From Druceiella hillmani (taxonomy: Eukaryota > Arthropoda > Insecta > Lepidoptera > Hepialidae): DNA of 64,000 nt. The DNA lies in contig JAYKKI010000014.1 in NCBI GenBank assembly GCA_039881145.1, forward strand, positions 3,250,001-3,314,000, read 5' to 3'. The notes beneath the pieces are model-generated. The model was given only the letters and a program-made list of their open reading frames with translations, was not told the origin of the DNA and did no database searches. The position numbers and the translations under genes were made by a program. Shown in pieces: positions 26,270-39,349 of the stretch (position 1 is its first letter; each line of letters starts with the position of its first letter).

Positions 26270-27213
26270 CTTCTTCTTCAACTTCGATAATCCCTTGTTG
26301 GACACAGACTTTTTCTATTTTTAATTCTTCTTTGTTTACCGCTGTTTTCGCCCATTTTTTGCCTACTCACGCTTTGTATGTGCACACTTCTCCTATTTTA
26401 TCTTGATCTCCGGAAAGCTATTTCACTCGACCATATTTCCTTCTTTTGCATTCCTAATTGTCCAATCCATTTCCAGCTGAGTCTAGTTATTCTATAGCTA
26501 ATAGCAGTTACTCAAGTTTTGCAGCCTATTTCACTGCTGTAAATTTTATATCTCAATGTTTTTTGAGTAATTCTTAGTTATTTTGCTTCTCTTTTTATCA
26601 TTAAAATTGTTTCCAAGGCATATATTGCAACCGGTCATATACAGCTATCATAGACCTTTCTCTTTAATTCAACACATCCATCGCTATGTTTTGATTCCAC
26701 GGGAAATAACTAAGCTTGTTTAATGTTACCCCATGTTAGATAAATCTTTCTTTTAATTTCAGTGATTTAATATTCTTTGCTAATTTTAATTGTGTGTCCA
26801 AGATATAAGTATTGTTCCACCCTTGCTAGGATGGTATTATCGATGATAATATTTTCTTACCTGTAAGTTGTTACTTTTCCTTTGTTAACATTAATTTTTG
26901 TCACTTTTTTTTCTTTATTTTTCATTAAATTCAATCAGTATTATGTTCACTTCTTGAATATCTATACTTATCGAAACTATATCGTCAACAAAATTTTAAA
27001 TGACTTAAATATGGTCCGTAGGCCTCCAATCCACTTTTCTCCAAATCGATTTGTTTGGAGGCCTTTTTAGGGCGAGAGTCCATGATTTTGGTGAAATTAT
27101 GTCATTTTTTCTAACACCATTGCGGAGGATATTTTGTCCTGTTTTCATATCATCATTTGTTTTTATTATGAAGATTACTCCGACATAGGTGTCGTAAATA
27201 ATAGCGGAATATT
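26270..27213 (-). pseudogene. 5'-truncated RTE-type LINE, reverse transcriptase C-terminal half
   Basis: Reverse-strand translation with stops gives the conserved run of the RTE-like endonuclease-reverse transcriptase proteins abundant in insects. NGVRKNDIISPKS (27,087-27,124) corresponds to the GVRQGD.ISP motif. NFVDDIVSISIDIQE (about 26,950-26,995) carries the two catalytic aspartates. LARVEQYLYLGHTI, KRKVYDSCI, PVAIYALET and LSWKWIGQLG follow in family order. Several stops and a frameshift make it inactive. The 3' end (26,270 side) finishes in GAAGAAGAAG. The octamer AGCACTTT lies directly on both sides (26,262-26,269 and 27,214-27,221), consistent with a target-site duplication. The related R5 copy at 51,021-51,030 has a single TCAGCATTTT, matching an empty site. 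Confidence 0.85.
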
Positions 27214-29816
27214 AGCACTTTGGTTGAAGCTATTTAGTTTACCAAACTTGTCAAACTAAAATCAAAATAAGCACATAAAATATAAATGTCAATAACAATA
27301 TTATAAACGAATGACATAACCATGGATCCCAAATACCCTTGGGACCTTCACTATTCATGATGCCCTACAAACTATACGATAAATTACTCAGGTAAATCAC
27401 AAAATAACTCAACTTTTTTCACTTGCAGTCTTGACCATTGTTGTTTTATAAATAAATGAGAAAATAAACTGATAATACCTAACCAAGTTCTGAACTTCCT
27501 GACTTAGTCCTTCACTGACTATTTTAATTATCCCTTCTATCTATATGTTTACAAACTATGAATCCCAATAATATTTTTCTCTAAGTGCATCGAACTATAC
27601 ATATAATAAATTAAATATGATGAGAAAGTCAAAGATATTTAAAAAAGGATTTTGGAACGAATAGCATTAGTTTGGAATCAAATTATTTGTTTATACACGC
27701 ATTCCTATAAAAATAACATAAAACCAAAAACTATCACATGGCAAAAATATCAATCCATGAATTTTAAAAAGTTTTAAATAATGTAAAACTTAGCGTCATA
27801 ACAGTAAAATGAAGTTGATTTCGATACAACATTGAGGGGTCTTGATCCGTTTTTATATATGATTGATGATTGTTTGTACACGCTTCACGTACAATTTATT
27901 ACTTCACATAAAAGCTAACATTCTATGGAAATTATTGATAATGTATAACATAGTATTGTTGATATCTTTCTTGATGTCGTTTCGAACCTATGTTGACAAA
28001 TCAAGAAATCAAGGAAAAATATGAGTCCACAGGCAAAATTGAATTGCTTAAATTACTTAAAATATCAAAACTCATCCAATCTTAACCAACGAGAATACCC
28101 AATGCCGGAAACACAATACAAAGCTAGCAAAAAATCATGATTTTAAAAATTGTGTTTTAAATAATTAAACAAATCTTGAAATTTATCTTCACAACCGTGT
28201 TATTAATAATTCAATTTAGGATATTCAAATAATTTATTTTAATTTTCCTTTATATTATCAATTTACCAATTGTTTTTTAGCCGTTTCTATTAATGAAAGT
28301 TTTCCTTAATATCCAATTACAACTATTTATCTTTTCATATAATCGCCTCTTTATCATTATTCAAAGCCTCAATTTATGCCTAACTTTATAATTTGTTAAT
28401 TAATTAATTAAACAAATTTACTTGTGAGAGTAAAACATAAGAAGAAGCGATTACAAAAGTCTGATCAAAAGCAATCGTACCAAACATCCATAAAAAACAA
28501 TTGGAAATTATAATGAAATCCATATTGTTTACCACCGAATTTAGGAAATTGGCTGCTGAAGGACATATTCTGGAATTTGATGAAATTAAATTTTATTTAA
28601 GAATTAACTTATCCCTTCAACGTGTATAACCGATATTATTATTATATCCATAGAAAACCGCCATTAAGATACATTACACTGATTACGATTATTGTATATG
28701 TCCGAAATCTCATTTTATGGGCAATGTTTCTAAATTTGTACAGAGGGCAGGTTACAAGTAAATTGATAAGCGACAATTCACTACAATGACGTCGTATCTA
28801 TAGCAAGCAGATAATACAAATTATTGGTCAGGAAAATAGATTGAAGAAATTTATGAACGATGAATTGTGTTCATGAAATAATTACAAATGACGGAATGAA
28901 AAGTTTAAGTGTCATTTACACCATCCATTGAATTTTTAAATTACTTTTATGAGTCTATCAGGCATCAAACCAATAATGTAACTTATTAGACTTTACATTT
29001 TTCGAAACGAACAGAAGGTTGTCCTTCGTACTTTTTGTTTACGTGAACAACACCATCGGCGTGCTAGTCAATATTTTCATTCCGTCTCCGACGTTTGTTG
29101 TGTAAACACAATTTTCATCAATTCGCCAAAGCCACAATCCATTTAATCATCAACGATTTGCGGGTTACACGCGGTACAGTTCAGTCTTTTTATTCGTATG
29201 ACGGTAGTGTATGACTTAACAATAAGACCGCGCTATGAGTCACGTCCGCAATCCAATGACGTGACCATATACCGGGGTTTTTTGAACTTTATTTGCCCTA
29301 TTTCATCACCGGTTATTTTTCTTATAACAACGTTAAAATTTAGGGCAATTGTGGAATTGAAAATAACATAATTTTTAACAGAATCTTCTTTACAAATTAA
29401 ATAAGGATGAGTAATAGTTAAGCACTTAAGTTATTTAAATATTTGTTAATATGCCCTAAAATATCCAATTATTTTTTGTTGATAAATAATTTCGACAGAC
29501 GATTGAAAATACATTATGTGTGAACCTTTACCATATTTTTCCACGCAAAAGAAACTGAAAATCACAATAATAAGATTCGGAAGACCCCATCACACACAAG
29601 TGCTAATTTTTTCAACTTCCGTAGAAATTTAAGAAAAACTTATTTCTACACCAGAATCGTATATCTTTTTTTCACAGTTACTTTCTTATATTTAAATCGA
29701 GTAAAATAAAGTATCATTGTGAAACAATGTCATGAATAATGTATGTTGACTATTTGTTTGTAGTAAAAATACAAAAAACCACCTAATTAATTCAAATTTG
29801 TATTCTTAGATTACCT

Positions 29817-29853
29817 AGTTTATATTTTCCTTAGTTTAAGGAAAATATAAACT
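29817..29853. repeat. Perfect short hairpin, 16-bp arms
   Basis: Arms 29,817-29,832 and 29,838-29,853, 5-base loop, within R5 copy 1. Confidence 0.9.
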
Positions 29854-30149
29854 ATTACTTTTCATATACTCTTGTCGTATTACAAATATCAATAATTGGT
29901 ACTTAAACAGTGTCTTCTAATGGGTATGTTATGTTTAAACCTTGATTATTGTCGCCAAAACTGAGTACATAAAGTAATTTACGCCAGCTAAACCGCAGAT
30001 AAAAAGGTAATGCTTAATATTACCTTAGAGAAATATCTTTATATTATTAACTTTTATGGATATTATTTTGATTGTAAAAGTTGATAAGTTGTGCGAACAG
30101 ACCAATGAAAGAATAATCGTTTGTAAATTCCTCAAGGAAATCAGGAAAC

Positions 30150-30260
30150 GACATTCGCGACACCAAGCCACCACACTCAAGTGAAATCGTAAGATTGACA
30201 TTTTTAAATGGTCGTTCATATCGGGTTCTACGCCGTAGCGCATTGTAGTCCTAGGTGCTT
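30150..30260 (+). repeat. R4 subrepeat, copy 2
   Basis: Aligns with 52,815-52,935 (motifs around CACTCAAGTGA and CCGTAGCGCATTGTAG). It is more divergent than the other R4 blocks. Confidence 0.5.
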
Positions 30261-31899
30261 CGATTCAACAATTTATAATGGAAACGTACCAAACTACATA
30301 ATGTATAATATGTACTCGTGTAGATGTAGGAATCTTTTTTGCTTGGTAAAATAATGTTGACGGCCATGATATGTTGATATATCAGATATAAAACATCCAA
30401 TTTTAAAGACTTGGGGAACCGAAGTCACTCAGGCCAGCTTATGGCCTGGGCCGATTTATAAATGCTATATCGGATCAGCGTCATTATTAATGAACCTAAA
30501 TGGAATTGAAACGGTTTCTAAGTAATATAAACCAACAGACTGTGGGAAATACGAACCTGAATATTTAAAGATTGATAACTCTGGTGAGTCGCCTAATAAC
30601 GCTGAGTTTTGTGACCTTTGTCTTTGCTGGTATTAATAGTGTTAGGGTGACCTTTATAATATTGCGTCACTAAAGGTTTAGGTTGCAAAGAAAAGTAAAA
30701 TAAAACTGCCGCATCATGTAATCTCGATACTTTAGCTTTTATTAATTTCTGTCTATCCATATCTTTTAATATTTTTATCAATATCTAGTTCAAAATTAAT
30801 AAAAAGAATAATCGGATATGGTAACTCTATGTGTCTTCTTTTTAAAGAAAATCTTAATATGTTTTTTTTTCTCATCGTAATCGATACTACCCACAACCTT
30901 CAAGCAGTTTGGTTGCTCCTTAAATCAGCTATATGAGTTTACGAAAAACTTTTATTTAAATTCTGAAAAATTAACAAAAATTAATTTTTCTTCACTTTTT
31001 TTATTCTTTAAATCAAAAATACTTATAGCATTTAATCTTGGACAAAAAGTAACAACATATTAATGGTTTTTTAAAAGCTACTAATGACTAATTTATTATG
31101 AAAAATATTTCAAAAAATGCTTCTACTTTTGACAAACAACTGCGAACTTTCAAAGGACCTTTCACTTTTACTTGTTTTTTTTTTATAAAAATTTGGCATT
31201 TGACATCCACATTTTTAAAGATTTATTAATAACAAAAACTTAAATATGGTCAAAAACCGACAAGTATTCATTATAAAATAATTCGTATGGAAAATATTTT
31301 GTCAGTCTATTTTTTTTAATATATGAACTATAAACGGTTTTATAACAATCCAAAACGAGGCTAGTATAAATTTTTTATGTCAAAATCATAATTTCTAGAC
31401 ACAACCTAACGAGGTAGGAAAAGAATTTTGGTAAATTTGAAATTGATCTAGTTATAAACATTTCAAATTAACATTTAGGAAAGGACAGAAATACTGAATG
31501 GTTATATCATTCTAAAAATGCGCATTGTATTCTAAGAGAGCGAATAAGGCAGAGAGATATTCCCAGTCTTTTAAAAATAAATTTAGACGTATATAACTCG
31601 CTTATTTTTTAATAATATTCATAATTTGTTCACTAGTGATATTTTATTTAATGTGTACTTTTATATTTTCTTTAAAATGGCAGATTTAAAAGAAGTCAAC
31701 TACCCCATCAAATACAAAAGTGAAAAGTTTACCTGTCACAAAAATTTAAAAATATGTTCCATCTTTTCAAGTATTAAATATAATTTCGGACACGAATTGA
31801 TAATTTTCGGATGTATCTCCAATTTATTATCTTATTTTATTCTTGTTACCCAAATTGTGCCATTTTTTCATTTATAAAAACTAAGGGAGTCAAATATTT

Positions 31900-32508
31900 T
31901 CTAATTATAAAAATAAATAGTATGTTGGATGCCCTTACACATACATCAATTATGCTCTTAAATATATTCTCACTCTCATTTTAGTCAATTTCATAAGGTT
32001 GTTTCCTTTTTTTAATTTTCTGTATTTTCCTTCCTACATCTGACGTATAATATTCAAAATCAATTCTATTTACGTCAAATATCCACAAAATGTAGTCAAT
32101 GTTATGAATGTTTCACATGCTTCTACGTACATGATTTAGTTGAAGATTTTATTACGCAATGGCTTATAATAATATTCTGTCAGTTGTCATATATGAACCA
32201 ATCTTATATAAGTTGCCTCCTAAAGCTTATCCTTTCCTATAAATAAGTTATTTCCTAAATCTTATCTATGTGATTGTTTTCAAATTGCACTTTTTTTAGT
32301 TTTACATCATTTTTGTACGTTTTCGTAGAATACTCTCTGAACAATTTTCCAAACACACTTCCTAGTACTATTTATGTCTTGTAAAGTCAACGTTATCGTT
32401 AATTCATATTATATTTTAATATATAATATTTAATAAAATATTACACTCAAAAACGTTTGTTGTTCCATATTTGTTTTCAACAATTATATTTGTCAATGTT
32501 TATGATAA
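31900..32508. other. A+T-rich DNA, no gene seen
   Basis: No coding signal, repeat match or notable structure was recognised. Confidence 0.5.
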
Positions 32509-32532
32509 AATATCTCTTACGTCAAAGAGTGG

Positions 32533-32700
32533 ATGGGGGAAAACCTTTCTACGGTTATTATATTGGACTATTTAAGGAAAAGCTGCTATCAAAATGTAGC
32601 CACGATCCTTAGTAGTGAAGAATCGACTCAAGAAGAAAGAGAGTCAATGAAGTACGTACAAAACGCCGCCTTGTGGACCGAGAAAATGCCTTTGATTTAA
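32533..32700 (+). CDS. Short open frame with a LisH-like pattern (55 aa), uncertain
   Basis: From ATG at 32,533 a 55-codon frame runs to TAA at 32,698-32,700; the frame is open from 32,509. Its composition (Glu, Ser, Gln, Tyr, Trp) and local G+C content differ from the surrounding A+T-rich DNA. Residues 4-25 (NLSTVIILDYLRKSCYQNVA onward to a Glu pair) fit the spacing of a LisH helix-turn-helix: hydrophobics, then YL, an aromatic five residues later, an alanine, and acidic residues seven to eight further on. LisH domains mediate dimerisation in many eukaryotic proteins. No start context, intron signal or homologous protein can be named, so it could be an exon fragment, a retrocopy piece or chance. 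The stop codon lies in the left arm of a hairpin. Confidence 0.2.
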   Translation: MGENLSTVIILDYLRKSCYQNVATILSSEESTQEERESMKYVQNAALWTEKMPLI

Positions 32701-32752
32701 TGTTATATTTAGATACGCCTCTGCTGCGTATCTAAATATAACATTTAATCAA
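32692..32752. repeat. Hairpin with 27-bp arms, one mismatch
   Basis: Arms 32,692-32,718 and 32,726-32,752 with a 7-base loop: the longest of the short hairpins in this window. It overlaps the stop of the small open frame at 32,533-32,700. Confidence 0.92.
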
Positions 32753-33480
32753 GGTTCAATTTAGGTTCTTTATTTAATAACTCTAAAAAAAAATAATGAA
32801 TTCCTACCAAATTTGGAAAGCTTATATTTCGTGTAGCGGAATAACATATAGCCTTCGTACTATCCGCTACTTCGCACATGTGGAATATTAATATTACAAA
32901 AAGTACATTTCGATGTTTGTTACTCAGTCAGGCCAAAACTGCAGGAAACATTTTCATAAAAATTAACACGGGCATAATAAAAAATTCAAGCTAATATATA
33001 AAAGTATTCAACGTTAATCCTGACAATTAATATTATTCAGCTCAAAACTCAGCACTTTCGTCCAATAATAAAATATTAGCACTAATCTACAAATTACATA
33101 ATATAAATATTTCAAGATAGATATTCCCTTGATATTAGTGGATTAGATATAAATCCCACCTTAATTGAAGTTTCCCACCCAACCGATAGAAATAGAAGTA
33201 GACACTCGTGTGAAAATATAGTTATGGAAGATATGGTAGTTATCTTATTTTTAAGCGTTGCTTTTAAAGCATTATTGAATGATACTACCTGTAATAATAA
33301 ATATTATATCCCTGAGATAAGCCCAGGGAAATAATATTTGTTTAAAAGACATGTAAATATACTTATAACGAAAACTCACTTTTTTACATTGTGATGTGTT
33401 CGTTCTGTACGTTCTATTTTTTACATTTTGATATGTAAAATGTAATCTACACAAACATTACAAAGAAGGAAGGTCTGTGA
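32753..33480. other. A+T-rich DNA, no gene seen
   Basis: No family signature. The minus-strand frame at 33,272-33,454 is unsupported. Confidence 0.5.
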
Positions 33481-36400
33481 GTTTGGATGCTAGTAAAAAC
33501 TAATCCAGAAAACTGCTGAACCGATTTTAAAGACTTTATCACTATTTTTAAGGTCATATCCTCTAGTCATATATAAACTACATTACGAAATGCTGATGAT
33601 TGTATTAAATATGTTGTATGAAAATATACAGCTATCATTCACATACGAACTAAACAAAGATCTCTCTGTCCAGTTCTTTTTTCCAAAAAGTTAATAATAT
33701 ATATTTTTAAGCTTACAGGGGTATTTTCAAACATATGTTTAGGTAAATATATTTTTTTCTGTTTTAAATGAATTTATAAGGTGCGTTTTTTCAAGCCTCC
33801 TGTCACTGTAATCGAAAAAAGTCTTCGCTCCATCCTAATTAAAAAAGATCCTGGTCATTATAGGCATGGGAATATTTTAAAGGTAACATTGGTAAAATTG
33901 TGTTCGAAAATTGTAATTATATTACATTTTAATTTTTCTTTTTCATTTAATTTGATTCGTTCCAAGTATTACAAGATTGCTCGGATTAAAAATAGTAAGA
34001 GACACTTTTCAGTAGAATACAAAACAATTAAATTATGAGTATATATGAAAATGTCCTAATGTTAGTATTCAATCGTGAATTTATCTATATAATGAGGCAC
34101 TTTATTGACAAAATATGATATTATTCAGACTTTGCCCCTTCAGATTAAGAGAAGGCTCTGTGAAAGTAAAGTTAAATACAACCTAGAACGTGTAAACGGA
34201 ATTGAATACTCATTCGCTCTGACTTACTATTTTCTTCTCCCAAATGGAACAATAGATAAAACTCCAATTTAATGAAAATCAACTCTAATTGAAACATCTG
34301 ATGATACTAAACAATATTGACTATTTTTTATGAAGTCAATATTAAGCGTTAATCATTACTTGAAAAAAATCAATCGAATAAATGTTACACTGCGTGATGA
34401 GTATTATTATATATATTAAATATTGATTAACTCTGAAATTAAACGATTTTACTACAAATTCGGTATCTACAAATCAGCAGGCATCTTCTTTTTTTGTATT
34501 TTCTACTGGAAAACGGTTTTAAAACTTTTGCTCAAATTTCGTATGTTGTGTAAAAAGACGTTAATATTGGTATTTAATGTAAAATACATATAAAAACAAT
34601 TACGATTTCTGTCGAAAAATTCTCCAGCGATATTGTTAAAGTATCTATCAAGCGCTTTTAGCAAGAATACGTGAAATAATTATTCGGAATTTTAATGGTT
34701 TAAAGGTTATAACGACCAACGTTAAAAGGAAGATGAAACTTCCAAATGTTTTAAAACTCAAAATATAGCCACGTGTAATAAAAAATATATTTGCTTGATT
34801 TTTCAATTTCAATGTGAAAATATAACTTTCTCGCTTCCTGGATGTATCTCAATTCGAAAGGAAATTCACGATTTTCGTCGTCTATGAAAGATGTATTAGG
34901 CAATAAATGCATTTAAATGGTAAAAAATATTGCAGTCGATTCTTACTATTGGCAGTAGTTACGTGCCGGAAGGTACCGCGAATATCGAATTCGCGAATAA
35001 CGAATAAAAATTTGTTCGAGGTAACGTGGGAATAAATATAATATATAACAGAATATAACGCTTTAAATAAAATGAAATGGTCATCAAAAGCCTGAAAGTT
35101 AATTTGTTGATCGGTCCTATATCTCATTGAAAAGTTTAGATACAACTCTATAGTTCTCGAAAATAGTTAACCCATTTAATGGAATTCTTCTTTGATTACC
35201 CATAATACAAAAGTTTAATTTTGTTTCAAAACTTAGAACTTCAAAAACTATTGAACTTCATAATTACCAATTGATCCAATTGGTTATTCATTTGCACCGT
35301 AAGTACGAACATAGCGTAACTTGTTAATGATTCCTATTTTTAGTTTCCTATTATTTTAAAAAAAACATCGAAAGAGCTAAAAACCGTGCAGGCACCAACG
35401 CTGCACCGCATACGGCATTTTCAAACACGAATAGCAAATTCACGAATATTATTGCACCAACAACGAAAGCACCTAACTGTAATAATATTTATAAATAGAA
35501 ACACTATACCTATGAGAATCATATAGTATATATATATGACATGAGTGAATACGTATGATATCTGCCTAAATATTTACGATATCTTAGTATTGCGAAATAC
35601 TCATCCTTAAAAGGTTTTATTGTAAGTAACGTATATAAAAAAAGTACTAAAAATATGCTAAATATACATTTTCCTCTCCTTATTTCCAAAAATCTAGGAA
35701 AATAGAATGAGAAAACTATTTATAAGTCGTCTTCAACGTTTCTCTGCTCGTAATTAAGGGGTATTTTTAATGAGAAACATAACTTATTTAAAAAAATATA
35801 TAGCTCATAATAACTTATAAATATAATTAATTAAAAGGATGTCTTTAAAAATATATTATGTGGTTGGGTTTATATTATGTATAAACGTTTATATCTGTCT
35901 ATGGGTTCAAAGGAATGAATCGAATTTTACAATGATTAAATTAATTTATCGTTTCAAGTGAGTATTTACAGCGCAATCAGCTATCAAGCTCTGATTGAAA
36001 TTTATCTTGTTACTTCCGGAGTTTAAAAATTGCATATCTATATAGTTTTTCTCTTATCTCTATTGCCATTCCTCTTACACCCGAGTTTCTTTACCTTTTC
36101 CAAAAAAAATTTTTCCTTAAAAAATTATTTTGCAAATATCATTAAATATTTTGTTCGTTCGCATCTTAACCATTGCTTTTATAATTTTGCCGCCAATTAC
36201 GTAAATGAGTATAAGTATATGTGCTACGAACTTTGCGTGATTTACTTTTACTACGAGCTATTTTATTACGACGAGCTTGCTTTAATAGCTTTCAGCAAAT
36301 TTTATCTTTAAACATGTAAGTTCATTGATATAAAAAACCTGTCAAGCACGAGTGGAACCCGCAATACGAAGGTTCTGTACCATTCAGATGTTTATAGACA

Positions 36401-36539
36401 TTTGATGGTACCTAGTGTTCCCATTAAAATATTTAGAAAATGTTAATTTATTGTAACAAAAATATATTGCCTATTATATCTTTCACAGACATATATTTTA
36501 TACTTTTATTTTTAATACTTTTTTATATGATATAACTAC

Positions 36540-36905
36540 AAATTAACGATTTTTCCGATTTTTTCCTTCACTTATGCTGTGAGGTCTTGCTTGTTGCCAA
36601 TTTTTATGACTCTATGTCATCGTGAAGTACCTTATAGGTTTTAATATATTTGTGAGTATTAAAATATGAGGCATAAATGGCCGGGACGAAAATATCTGTA
36701 TGGCCTACTACATGTTCCAGAGGCCCATATTTAAAAAAACACATATTTTTTATGTGATATAGTTGATTAACAATTTTCGGATTTCTTCCTTTACTTCTGC
36801 TACGAGACCTCACTTCTTGCCAAATTTCATGATTCTAGGTAAAGGGGACGTACCCTTATAAATTTAGATTTATTTGGGAGTATCAAAATATACAGTATAG
36901 ATGAC
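36540..36905 (+). repeat. Degenerate tandem repeat, period about 220 bp
   Basis: The block from a TTTCCTTCACTT-type sequence through a TTTATGATTCTA-type sequence occurs near 36,547-36,640 and again near 36,770-36,860. It is followed at 37,010-37,075 by a GTACGGAATCC-type motif that also occurs at 3,995-4,010 and, reversed, at 8,440-8,456. Confidence 0.6.
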
Positions 36906-37184
36906 CCTACCTTTACGATTTTTTTTATTGCGTTAACTTAGACGCTTGATTTTTTACGGCTCCAATGGAGCATAAATACTCAGGTATTTGGTATTAATTT
37001 CAACTTGATACCTCCACATGTTCCTGAGAAAAAGGGAAAAAGGGTCGTACCTTTTATGGTACGGAATCCTAAGATTAAATTAAATATCCTTAAAATTAGA
37101 AAAAAATTTATTAGCTAACCTACAAAATACAAAAACATAACAAATTCAGAAACTCTCTTAAAAGGCCATTCTTGTCAGGGCGCA

Positions 37185-37500
37185 ATTTAAATTAAAATGA
37201 AAAATCACATTTCCTTAATACGCAAAAGAATGAGATAGCCACATTTAATTGCGCAAAGAAGTATTGTTAGTGAGAGCACTCATAAAAGCCACTTTTAAAT
37301 ATGATTTACTTATTTTGGCGCATTTAACGCTGCGAAAGCTCGCAATACAACTATTTACTATTAGTAGCTAGAGCTTTTAGCACCCCAAAAGCCGGGCTGG
37401 TGACGCTAATGCAATGGCTGCAATTATTCTGGCTGCAATTATTATTATTTGTTTAATGTCTTTTTTCATGATTGTGACATTTTCATAATTAAGCATAAGA
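37185..37500 (+). repeat. R1 conserved core, copy C
   Basis: Matches 2,514-2,830 with a local duplication of the GGCTGCAATTATT segment. Shared stretches include CGCTGCGAAAGCTCGCAA and ACTTTTAAATATGATTTACT. Confidence 0.75.
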
Positions 37501-37857
37501 TGAGTATATCGCTCAAACGTAAACTTTTCTAGAGGCAACAATTTAACGGATTTGAAATATAAATTGAAAGATTATAAATTAAATTCATAAAAAGAAAAAT
37601 TTCTGTGTATTATTCGATTAAGGTAAAATTCACTGTTGTTTAGACGTGAGATATTATATGTTGATTTAAACATGAGACAGTTATGATTCCTGAATAGAAA
37701 ACTCTCCATTTTATAGAAACCGTTATCATATATTTTGCTAAAGTTAAAATTATGAACAAAACTTAATCAAGAGAAGCTCTCTTAAATACTATTGAAAACT
37801 GTAGCAATGGTATTTTTAGTTTCATAAATTTTTACGTTGGTTTCTCAGACCTATGAA

Positions 37858-38822
37858 TATATGAAAAATATGAAGCGAAACTTCTTTCTCTAACTTAGTT
37901 TTATAAATAAAGAAATGGAAAAATATATGCAAATTATTAAGATATAAATTTTTAGATAAATTTTTCACAGTAATACAGCATGTTTAACTCAACTCGCGTG
38001 TTTCACAATAATACTTAAAAATTTTTAAGATTCTATAAAAAATTTTAAGATTCCAAACTAAAAATTGAAAGCCTTATAAGAACTCTAAGGGTTTCTCAGA
38101 AACCTGAAATTTTTCATAGTAATAAAGCATGTTAACTCAACTCGCGTGTTTTTCCATAACTAATACTTCAAAATATTTCTATGGAAATTATCAATAAAAC
38201 TTTTTTGCATTTTTTTGAGGTACAAAATGTATTTGGAATTCTACGAACAAAATGTGAAAAAAAATATGTTCCCTTACCTCTTATTTCCAAAAATACTGAA
38301 CTTATGATTATGAAAAAAAGGAATTTTTAAAATTCCACCCAAATATTGTAGGAAAACTATGACGATGGTTCTACAAGTCATAGTTTTTTAAATATTCACG
38401 ACATTATGTGACTATTTTTAATAATATTAAAATTATTAAATATTTATTGCACTAGGAATATTGTTAAATACTATTCATTGAACATTATTCAATATTTATT
38501 TCGCGAACTATTAGAGATTACTTTCCACAAATTAATTCGCGGGACCCTCGATGCGTGAGCTAGACGATGACATACAATATGAGACAATTCTCTATTGTTT
38601 AGAATTAATGTTCTTTTTAATTTAAAAGGAATGTAATATCTAACTTACTTAATAATATTCCTCGGAATCGAACTACTCTATACATAATGCTGAAATTGTA
38701 GCATACTACGATAGTACGGTTATGTGATAACAATTATACTATATGAAAAATATGAAGCGAAACTTTCTCTAACTTAGTTTTATAAATAGAGAAATGGAAA
38801 AATATATGCAAATTATTAAGCG
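37858..38822 (+). repeat. Near-identical direct repeat pair, about 80 bp each
   Basis: 37,858-37,940 and 38,743-38,822 differ by a short indel and a couple of bases (shared ATATGAAAAATATGAAGCGA onward). A second, shorter duplication (AACTCAACTCGCGTGTTT) lies between them at about 37,985 and 38,132. Confidence 0.85.
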
Positions 38823-39349
38823 TATTGTGAAGAAACAATTGCTACTAACTTGTCGGAATATTAATTTTTTTTTCTTTATTAATTAAGTTTTATTTAGATT
38901 GTTTTAGTAAATTTAAGAATTCATTATATACACGTATTTACATTAAATTGAATGCTGACACTGATTTAATAAATAAATCAAAATAAAATAAATAATAACT
39001 TTAATAGCAATATTAATAAAAAAAAATTATTATTAATATTATTATCTGTAAAAAAATGAAAATAGCTGTAATTCTAGATAAAAAGGTCAAATTTTTTGCT
39101 ACTCTATATGAGAAAAAAATGTTAATTTTTAAAATTATATTATTTGACTGAATTTAGTTTTTACTAGCCCTATTTATTAACACACTCCACTCTTTTTATT
39201 ATTTTATTTCCCTTAATTATTTGCGTGCTAAGTTATTCTAGTATTATGTCAAAAAATATAATTTCTAACACGCGTATATAAGTTCAAGCACAATTTTTTT
39301 CAATATTTCTGAGTATTTCAATGAAAATACAATTATGATTTTTTTACTG

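Larger units (their letters stand above)
25740..31900 (+). repeat. R5 dispersed repeat, copy 1
   Basis: Realigns in order with 50,580-54,160. Anchors are 25,905-26,260 with 50,665-51,030, 27,225-27,265 with 51,032-51,070, 28,690-28,790 with 51,360-51,470, 29,020-29,290 with 51,660-51,920, 30,060-30,260 with 52,740-52,930, 30,420-30,620 with 53,000-53,190 and 31,010-31,180 with 53,430-53,610. This copy is longer because of the RTE insertion and about 1.2 kb of extra sequence between 27,270 and 28,640. It is non-coding; open frames at 30,025-30,243, 30,593-30,781 and 31,626-31,877 are not preserved in the second copy. Confidence 0.75.
33480..38420 (+). repeat. R1 dispersed repeat, copy C
   Basis: Matches R1 copy A in order (33,880-33,970 with 690-750; 34,420-34,650 with 1,420-1,650; 37,185-37,500 with 2,514-2,830; 38,220-38,420 with parts of 4,670-5,430) and copy D (33,975-34,060 with 56,225-56,310; 34,800-35,050 with 58,090-58,350). 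Open frames in it, including the hydrophobic 36,030-36,311 frame, show no conserved family and are not retained in other copies. Confidence 0.7.

Noticed and set aside
26882..27070. 62-codon plus-strand open frame
   Set aside because: Antisense shadow of the minus-strand RTE-type reverse transcriptase relic.
26270..27213. Endogenous retrovirus or viral polymerase relic
   Set aside because: The motif order (GVR..D.ISP, FVDD, YLYLG) is that of RTE-type LINEs; no gag, protease, integrase or envelope signatures are found anywhere in the window.
36030..36311. 93-codon hydrophobic frame that could be read as a membrane protein
   Set aside because: Composition expected from T-rich DNA and not retained in other R1 copies.
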